From assembly GCF_014126825.1 (NCBI RefSeq), contig NZ_CP059900.1, positions 4,289,845-4,353,844 of the forward strand: a stretch of DNA of 64,000 nucleotides, read 5' to 3'. This DNA is from Tomitella gaofuii. Lineage in GTDB: Bacteria > Actinomycetota > Actinomycetes > Mycobacteriales > Mycobacteriaceae. Below, one piece after another: positions 59,358-64,000 of this stretch (the stretch's first letter is position 1; every line of letters starts with the position of its first letter). The notes below the pieces were generated by a model. That model searched no databases, was not told the origin of the DNA, and saw nothing but the letters and a program-made list of their open reading frames with translations. A program made the position numbers and the translations under genes.

Positions 59358-60032
59358 TCACTGCGCACGAGCAACCCTGCGAGTCGCACGTACTGCGGAC
59401 ACCACAGTAGTCGGCGTACTCAGAAGTCCCTCACCACAGGTGGCCAATCGCAACTCCGTGGCACCGGCCTTCTCCAGGTCCCGGCGTGCTCGATCGATCT
59501 CCTCCCCGGCGCTGGACCCTTTGATCGCGAGCATATGCCCGCCCTTGCGCACCAGAGGCAACGACCAGGGAACCAGCCGCTCCAGTGGTGCCACCGCACG
59601 CGAAGTCACATAGTCCGCACCGCCCGCCTCCTTCACCACACCCGACTGCTCCGCCCTTCCGCGTACAACGATCGCCCCGAGCCCGAGCAACTCGTTGACC
59701 TCGCCGAGGTATCGGGTCCGGCGCAACAGCGGTTCGACGAGCTTGATGGTCAGATCGGGGCGGGCGATCGCCAGTGGAATGCCAGGCAGGCCGGCGCCAC
59801 TGCCGATATCCACGACGGTCGCGCCGTCGTCGATCAGTTCACCGAGGACTGCGCAGTTGAGGATGTGCCGCTCCCAAAGCCGGGGCACCTCACGCGGGCC
59901 GATCAGCCCTCGCTCCACGCCATCGGACGCCAAGGATGCGTAATACCCGAGCGCGAGAGGCAACCGATCCCCGAATACCTGCTCGGCGGCTTCCCGCATG
60001 GACTCTGGAACTTCTTGTTCCACGTGAAACAA
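59358..60032 (-). CDS. rsmG: 16S rRNA (guanine-527-N7) methyltransferase
   Basis: 224 residues; SAM loop [16 protein letters not shown] (73-88), GidB-type block [18 protein letters not shown]. Methylates G527 of 16S rRNA; loss gives low-level streptomycin resistance in relatives. Start is taken as TTG 60032 (FHVEQ follows); the start region is itself a parS site. Alternatively ATG at residue 12. Confidence 0.9.
   Translation of the reverse strand: MFHVEQEVPESMREAAEQVFGDRLPLALGYYASLASDGVERGLIGPREVPRLWERHILNCAVLGELIDDGATVVDIGSGAGLPGIPLAIARPDLTIKLVEPLLRRTRYLGEVNELLGLGAIVVRGRAEQSGVVKEAGGADYVTSRAVAPLERLVPWSLPLVRKGGHMLAIKGSSAGEEIDRARRDLEKAGATELRLATCGEGLLSTPTTVVSAVRATRRVARAQ
60016..60031. promoter_or_regulatory. 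parS: parS site 5, overlapping the rsmG start
   Basis: TGTTCCACGTGAAACA, 15 of 16 matches. On the coding strand it encodes residues 2-6 (FHVEQ) of RsmG. Confidence 0.85.
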
Positions 60033-60341
60033 CCTCGCTCACGACAGACGGTGCACTATGGGTCAGAAACACAAGGGTGTAGTTCGAGGGGTGAGCATTC
60101 GGTGCTTCACCGCAACGCCCCGCGATGCGTACCCACGCACGCACTCTCCGGGCACTCGATCCGCAGTACCGGCTCTCATTGTCCCTGGTGGACGACTGGC
60201 CGCACAAGTCCGCGATACGGCCGCTGTGGAAAACCCGCCCCGACCCGATGTTCGGCCGCCATGTCGGATACGGGGGTGAAAAGCAGCCGGTCCCCGCAGT
60301 GCGCGACTACGGGGACCGCTTCCGCTACCGACCGCTCTGCT
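60033..60341. other. 309-nt gap between rsmG and jag
   Basis: No gene is supported. Frames exist on both strands, but the plus-strand one overlaps jag and shows no domain. The gap holds the jag terminator hairpin (60288-60318) and must hold the rsmG promoter. A near DnaA box (TTTTCCACA on the minus strand, ~60226-60234) occurs once. Confidence 0.4.
60288..60318 (-). terminator. Terminator after jag
   Basis: Perfect 9-bp stem (CGGTCCCCG / CGGGGACCG, arms 60288-60296 and 60310-60318) with a 13-nt loop, 24 nt past the jag stop. Probably ends the rpmH-rnpA-yidD-yidC-jag transcript. Confidence 0.65.
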
Positions 60342-60932
60342 TCACTCGGGCAGAACGACGACGCGCCGAGAGGAGTCTGTGCCCACACTCTCGCTGTAGA
60401 CGCCGTCGACCGACGCCACTGCGTCATGGACGATCTTGCGTTCGAAGGGCGTCATCGGCTTGAGCTCTTCGCGTTCGCCGCTGTCTTTTACCCGTTCGGC
60501 CACCGTCGTTCCCAAGCGTGTCAGTTCGGTGCGCTTGCCCGCACGCCAGCCGGCCACGTCCAGCATCAGCCGGCTGCGGACGCCGGTCTGCTGCTGGACC
60601 GCGAGGCGGGTCAGCTCCTGCAAGGCGTCGAGCACGTCGCCTGACTGGCCGACCAGCCGTCCGAGGTCACGGCCCCCGTCGACACTCACGACCGCACGAC
60701 GGCCCTCGACGTCCATGTCGATGTCCCCGTCGTAGTCGAGGACGTCGAGCAGCTGCTCGAGGTAGTCGCCGGCGATCTCGCCCTCCTCGACAAGCAGCTC
60801 TTCACCACTGAGCCCGGACCCGTCCTGCTCGTCGGTCGACTGCTCCGCCGCGGTGTCGGCCTCCGCGGGCGTGTCGGACTGTTGGTCTTCGGCCTGCGCC
60901 CCTTCGGGCTGCAGCAGGTCGTCGTGAGCCAC
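60342..60932 (-). CDS. khpB: RNA-binding protein KhpB/Jag
   Basis: 196 residues: acidic head (~1-55), KH domain (~70-135, DVEGRRAVVSVDGGRDLGRLVGQSGDVLDALQELTRLAVQQQTG) and R3H domain (~145-196, LKPMTPFERKIVHDAVASVDGVYSESVGTDSSRRVVV). Binds RNA together with KhpA in relatives. GTG 60932 is chosen because AAGGAGAGATCAC precedes it; the frame is open further up. Follows yidC as in most bacteria. Confidence 0.9.
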   Translation of the reverse strand: MAHDDLLQPEGAQAEDQQSDTPAEADTAAEQSTDEQDGSGLSGEELLVEEGEIAGDYLEQLLDVLDYDGDIDMDVEGRRAVVSVDGGRDLGRLVGQSGDVLDALQELTRLAVQQQTGVRSRLMLDVAGWRAGKRTELTRLGTTVAERVKDSGEREELKPMTPFERKIVHDAVASVDGVYSESVGTDSSRRVVVLPE

Positions 60933-61044
60933 GTGATCTCTCCTTGTCTCGTGCCCCGTACGGGGAGGCTTCGTCATCGCTATGCGGGGACCGGCTGCGG
61001 CGGGCTCTCTGGCGCCGCGTGCGCGGCCCGGGGGAGCACCGTCG

Positions 61045-62322
61045 TCAGCGGTGCTTCTTCTTGCCGCCGCCCGACTTCTTCTGCGGCCCCTTACCGCCGG
61101 AGCCCTGTCCCTGGGGACGACGCTTCTGGCCTTGCCCCGACCGATTCTGGTTCTGCCCGCCGCCGCTCTTCTGGCCCTGCTGTCCCTTCCGCGCATTCGG
61201 CTTCTGTCCGGGGGCCGGCTTCTTCTTCGGCTGCTGCGCGGCGGAATCGCCACCCGCGCCGCTTCCCGTCTGCGACGGGGCGCCGTCGTCTTCGGCGGCC
61301 TCGCCGCCCTCCGCCGCGGCTTCTTCGTCCGAAACGACGTCGCCGTCGATCACCGCGGCCGCACCCTTGGCCCGCCCCTTCTTGCCCTGGGTCGGCCGTG
61401 CTCCCGGCTTGGGCGCACGATCGGCACGCACCTGCTCCAGCCGCTCCTTCTTCGCGGCCTCTTCCTTCTCGATCTTCTTGAACACGTAGTGCTGCTGAAC
61501 CACGGTCCACGCGTTGTTGCTCACCCAGTAGATGAGGATGGCCACCGGCAGGAACGAACCGGAGACGAGCACACCCAGCGGGAACACGTACACCGCCAGC
61601 TTGTTCATGATCTTCGCCTGCGGCTGCGTCGCGGCATCCGGGCTCTGGCGGGCGACCGACGCCTTGGCGTTCAGATGCGTGGCGACGGCGGCCACGATCA
61701 TCAGCGGTACGGCAACCGCGGCGATGAGCGCACGCGACGGCGTATCGATGAATCCGAAGAACCCCTTGAAGGTCTCCGCCGACTGCGTGATGTAGCTGGA
61801 CAGCGGCACGCCGAAGATGTTCGCGTGCATGAAGTTGTTCACGTCTTCCGGAGTGAACGCATAGTTCGCGATGCCCGCGTTCACCTGCGCGCACGTCGCC
61901 GGGTCGGGGATGTCCTCGCAGACGTTGACGACGCGACCGATACCGCCGGTGCGGTTGAACGAGCGCAGCACGTGGAACAGGCCGATGAACACCGGCGCCT
62001 GGGCGAGCATCGGCAGACAGCCCAGCAGCGGGTTGAACCCGTGCTCCTTCTGCAGCTTCTGCATCTCGACGGCCATGCGCTGCCGGTCGTTCTTGTACTT
62101 CTTCTGCAGGGCCTTGATCTGCGGTTGCAGCTCCTGCATCTGACGCGTGGTGCGGATCTGTTTGACCGCGGGCCAGTACAGGATCACGCGCAACGTGAAC
62201 ACGAGGAACACGACGGACAGCACCCATGTGATCGCGCTCTGCGAGCCCAACCCCAGGAGCTCGAAGAACTTGTACCACATCCGCATGATCCACGAGACAG
62301 GCCAGTAGATGAAGTCAAGCAC
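61045..62322 (-). CDS. yidC: Membrane protein insertase YidC
   Basis: 425 residues: five membrane segments, coiled cytoplasmic loop after TM1 ([41 protein letters not shown]), [20 protein letters not shown] with the hydrophilic-groove region, and a long basic Lys/Gly/Gln tail (~300-425) expected at the ribosome. GTG 62322 ([11 protein letters not shown]) follows TAGGAG; GTG 62334 is an alternative. Part of the rpmH operon. Confidence 0.93.
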   Translation of the reverse strand: MLDFIYWPVSWIMRMWYKFFELLGLGSQSAITWVLSVVFLVFTLRVILYWPAVKQIRTTRQMQELQPQIKALQKKYKNDRQRMAVEMQKLQKEHGFNPLLGCLPMLAQAPVFIGLFHVLRSFNRTGGIGRVVNVCEDIPDPATCAQVNAGIANYAFTPEDVNNFMHANIFGVPLSSYITQSAETFKGFFGFIDTPSRALIAAVAVPLMIVAAVATHLNAKASVARQSPDAATQPQAKIMNKLAVYVFPLGVLVSGSFLPVAILIYWVSNNAWTVVQQHYVFKKIEKEEAAKKERLEQVRADRAPKPGARPTQGKKGRAKGAAAVIDGDVVSDEEAAAEGGEAAEDDGAPSQTGSGAGGDSAAQQPKKKPAPGQKPNARKGQQGQKSGGGQNQNRSGQGQKRRPQGQGSGGKGPQKKSGGGKKKHR

Positions 62323-62396
62323 GGCGCTAGGCACTCCTATTCTCAGCGCAGACTGCGGTGCAGCCCGTCCGATGCAACGTCGAACGATCGGTGCGG

Positions 62397-62762
62397 TCAA
62401 TCATGGCGGACCGGGCCCGCCGCCATCGTCTTGGTCTCCGGTCCGGAGGCGGCCACGGGATCCTCCGCGTGGCCCGCATCTCCGGTCGCCGAGCTTCGAT
62501 GCCCGTGACGCGGTGGAACAGGGTCCCATCCTCCCGGATACCACGGTCCGCACTTGAGCAGGCGCCAGCAGGCGAGCGCGGTGCCGCGCAACAAGCCCCA
62601 TTCTCGCAGGGCGGTGACGGCGTACTCACTGCAGGTCGGGATGAACCGGCACGTGGGTGCCCGGGTGGGCGAGACATACGTGCGGTAGAGCTCCACGGCG
62701 AACACTGCGGCGCGAGCGGGCTGTGCGGCCATGCGCCGCAGCGCACCCCGCCCGCCGGTCAT
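62397..62762 (-). CDS. yidD: Membrane protein insertion efficiency factor YidD
   Basis: 121 residues: [66 protein letters not shown] is the complete YidD/UPF0161 core with its three Cys. Disordered C-terminus. Start overlaps the rnpA stop (ATGA). Confidence 0.93.
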   Translation of the reverse strand: MTGGRGALRRMAAQPARAAVFAVELYRTYVSPTRAPTCRFIPTCSEYAVTALREWGLLRGTALACWRLLKCGPWYPGGWDPVPPRHGHRSSATGDAGHAEDPVAASGPETKTMAAGPVRHD

Positions 62763-63127
62763 CGCGGCGCCGCCGGGCCACCGAGCAGGCCCAGCTTCCG
62801 CAGGCAGCCGCCCACCTGACGGTCGAGCTGCGCCGACGTCGCGCCGGCCGCACCCGGCAATGCCCGCAGCACTACGGACACGTCGGGATCGAGTCGATCG
62901 ACGTACCCTGCGGCGACATGACGAAGCCGCCGGGAGACCCGGTGGCGTACCACCGAATTCCCGACGGCTGTGCTGACGATCAGGCCGAAACGCGGGCCGT
63001 GGACAGTGACCGGCTGATGCTCGGTCACCGCATGGACGACGATGTCGCGGCGGCCGCACCGACGACCACCGCGCATCACCGTGGTGAAGTCTCCACGGCG
63101 GCGCAGACGGTACCGGTCCTGCAGCAC
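62759..63127 (-). CDS. rnpA: Ribonuclease P protein component
   Basis: 122-residue basic protein that helps the RNase P RNA cut tRNA precursors. RYRLRRRGDFTTVMRGG opening and the RNR-type helix AVGNSVVRHRVSRRLRH. GTG 63127, 27 nt after rpmH; overlaps yidD. Confidence 0.93.
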   Translation of the reverse strand: MLQDRYRLRRRGDFTTVMRGGRRCGRRDIVVHAVTEHQPVTVHGPRFGLIVSTAVGNSVVRHRVSRRLRHVAAGYVDRLDPDVSVVLRALPGAAGATSAQLDRQVGGCLRKLGLLGGPAAPR

Positions 63128-63154
63128 TGTCGCGTTCCGCGCTCTGGCTGCCGG

Positions 63155-63298
63155 TCAGGCAGACAGTGCCGCGCGGCCCTTACGACGACGGTTCGCGACG
63201 ATCGAGCGGCCGGCGCGGGTGCGCATGCGCAGCCGGAACCCATGAACGCGCGCGCGGCGCCGATTGTTCGGCTGGAATGTCCGCTTGCCCTTGCTCAC
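63155..63298 (-). CDS. rpmH: 50S ribosomal protein L34
   Basis: 47 residues ([33 protein letters not shown]...), matching L34 over its whole length. GTG 63298 with AAGGAG upstream. First gene of the operon that runs through rnpA, yidD, yidC and jag, away from dnaA. Confidence 0.97.
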   Translation of the reverse strand: MSKGKRTFQPNNRRRARVHGFRLRMRTRAGRSIVANRRRKGRAALSA

Positions 63299-63375
63299 GG
63301 TGATTCTCCTTAAAGTTCTCCGGCACCTCGTGGCGCCGCGGCTGGTGTCCGATGCGTCCCGTGACCCCATGCGAC

Positions 63376-63421
63376 GGCTCCAACGGCGTCCCACCCGCGG
63401 GTGGGACCGCACGGCGGAGCC
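63376..63421. promoter_or_regulatory. 20-bp perfect palindrome with outer stem in the rpmH leader
   Basis: 63388-63407 is a perfect GC-rich palindrome of 20 bp; flanking GGCTCC (63376-63381) and GGAGCC (63416-63421) can pair outside it. It lies ~90 nt before the rpmH start, inside the predicted leader. Confidence 0.6.
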
Positions 63422-63615
63422 CGGATCGCATGATGCAGAAGGCCACGTACGTGTGTTCTGCGCGTCCCCGGCGGCCCGCAGGCACAGGGATCAGCGCAGG
63501 ACCACGCCCTGTCGGGACCCGCCTGCAGGCTTCCGTGCAGCGCCGATCCGCCGGCGTCTATCCGTGTTGATCCACCCATGCCGAGGAAGCCCCGGATGAA
63601 ACGGCAGACCGCCCG

Positions 63616-63644
63616 AGACTACTCAGCGCAAGGACCGAGGTCAA
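63616..63644 (-). promoter_or_regulatory. rpmH promoter candidate
   Basis: On the minus strand TTGACC (63644-63639), 17-nt spacer, TAGTCT (63621-63616): a good housekeeping-sigma promoter. Transcription would start near 63609, giving an rpmH leader of about 310 nt. Confidence 0.65.
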
Positions 63645-63751
63645 ACCGGTCGATCTGCCCCTACGGTGCGGGTGAACTGCACGGGCGCGACCGAGTGCGA
63701 CACGCCACAGTGCCCGGGTGCTTGCGGATGTCACCTGTCTGTGCGTTTCCG

Positions 63752-63780
63752 TTGCGCAACCGTGTCCCCCTTGTTAGCGT
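63752..63780 (+). promoter_or_regulatory. dnaA promoter candidate
   Basis: TTGCGC (63752-63757), 17-nt spacer, TAGCGT (63775-63780), pointing to the right edge, where dnaA is expected next to rpmH. Confidence 0.5.
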
Positions 63781-64000
63781 TCCAAGGTGACGAAGCGGTA
63801 ACAACGGATCGGGTGGGCATCCGATCCAAACAGCAACGAAGCAGTCCCTGAGCAGGACCGGAGACGCCGGGCCCGCGTGCCGGGTCCACGGCCGACGATC
63901 AGACGAACCGCGACGACGACGTGGTGGCCTGCTCTGACGGCCGTCGGCGCGGTCACAGCGCCGACAGCGAGGGAGTCGAGCGTCTGGCGAACCCGACAAC

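Larger units (their letters stand above)
63299..64000. other. rpmH-dnaA intergenic region (right end of window)
   Basis: About 700 nt without a supported gene. It holds an rpmH promoter candidate, a strong palindrome in the rpmH leader and a plus-strand promoter candidate for dnaA, which is expected just past the edge. No cluster of DnaA boxes is seen, so the replication origin proper is likely beyond dnaA. Confidence 0.6.

Noticed and set aside
60125..60463. Plus-strand 112-codon frame between rsmG and jag
   Set aside because: Overlaps the conserved end of jag and the terminator hairpin; no start signal and no domain.
63666..63851. Short plus-strand frames at the right end
   Set aside because: They cover the dnaA promoter candidate, have no ribosome binding site and no protein-like composition.
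63299..64000. Replication origin in the rpmH-dnaA gap
   Set aside because: No group of TTGTCCACA-type boxes and no AT-rich unwinding region; in this lineage oriC normally lies between dnaA and dnaN, outside the window.

Overview
This window is high-GC DNA (roughly 70% G+C by eye, strong G/C at third codon positions) from a mycolic-acid-making actinobacterium of the Mycobacteriales/Corynebacteriales (Tsukamurella, Gordonia, Dietzia or Williamsia type; the genus cannot be fixed from the sequence alone). The lineage call rests on an AftA-type arabinofuranosyltransferase, an LpqY-SugABC trehalose importer, the MurJ-pseudokinase fusion, a CwlM pseudo-amidase, F420-type luciferase-like oxidoreductases, an actinobacterial inositol-phosphate synthase and the block pcnA ... 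rpmH that borders dnaA in this order. No phage, insertion sequence, CRISPR array, tRNA or rRNA was seen.

Layout. 1-6.7 kb, minus strand: a cut-off peptidoglycan amidase, a cyclophilin lipoprotein with an apparent frameshift, a GT87-type membrane protein, the bifunctional penicillin-binding protein PonA and a DUF5318 protein. 6.9-14.5 kb, plus strand: PadR regulator overlapping ino1, an odd tandem-repeat and stem-loop region, an MFS transporter, an FKBP lipoprotein, a luciferase-like enzyme with a SnoaL partner and a secreted GH5 endoglycoceramidase-like hydrolase. 14.5-19.5 kb, minus: the trehalose importer in the order sugC, lpqY, sugA, sugB. 19.5-29.3 kb: regulators (XRE, MarR, TetR), AftA, a second luciferase-like enzyme, hydrolase, MFS pump, flavin reductase and SDR. 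29.5-33.3 kb: a di-iron-like PF10118 protein paired with an unrecognised multi-span membrane protein, a ketosteroid-isomerase-like protein and a secreted beta-propeller. 33.4-42 kb: leuS, SdpI-like, bile-acid-symporter-like and DUF1648 membrane proteins, a lipoprotein, YqgE, a D-rich repeat protein and an epimerase.

42-64 kb is the conserved flank of the chromosome origin: pcnA divergent from mutT4, then DUF6049-murJ-sigM-anti-sigma-trxB-trxA-cwlM on the plus strand, and convergent to these Rv3916c-like, parB, parA, rsmG, jag/khpB, yidC, yidD, rnpA and rpmH on the minus strand. The window stops before dnaA, whose promoter is probably the plus-strand candidate at 63752-63780. Five parS-like sites are visible, three of them close to parAB.

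The genes are largely housekeeping: cell wall assembly (PonA, MurJ, CwlM, AftA, amidase), chromosome partition (ParAB/parS), membrane protein insertion (YidC/YidD), tRNA maturation and charging (PcnA, RnpA, LeuS), redox (TrxAB) and trehalose recycling. The block yqgE-leuS-marR-ino1-padR-ponA is in the same order as in Mycobacterium tuberculosis Rv0038-Rv0051 but lies on the opposite side of the origin. Repeated signs of leaderless transcription (a TANNNT box 7-8 nt before the start codon) occur at seven genes. No clearly new defence or biosynthetic system was found; the best candidates for something undescribed are the PF10118/membrane-protein/TetR module, the nested stem-loop behind ino1, and the shared operator motif in front of the endoglycoceramidase and trehalose-importer genes.
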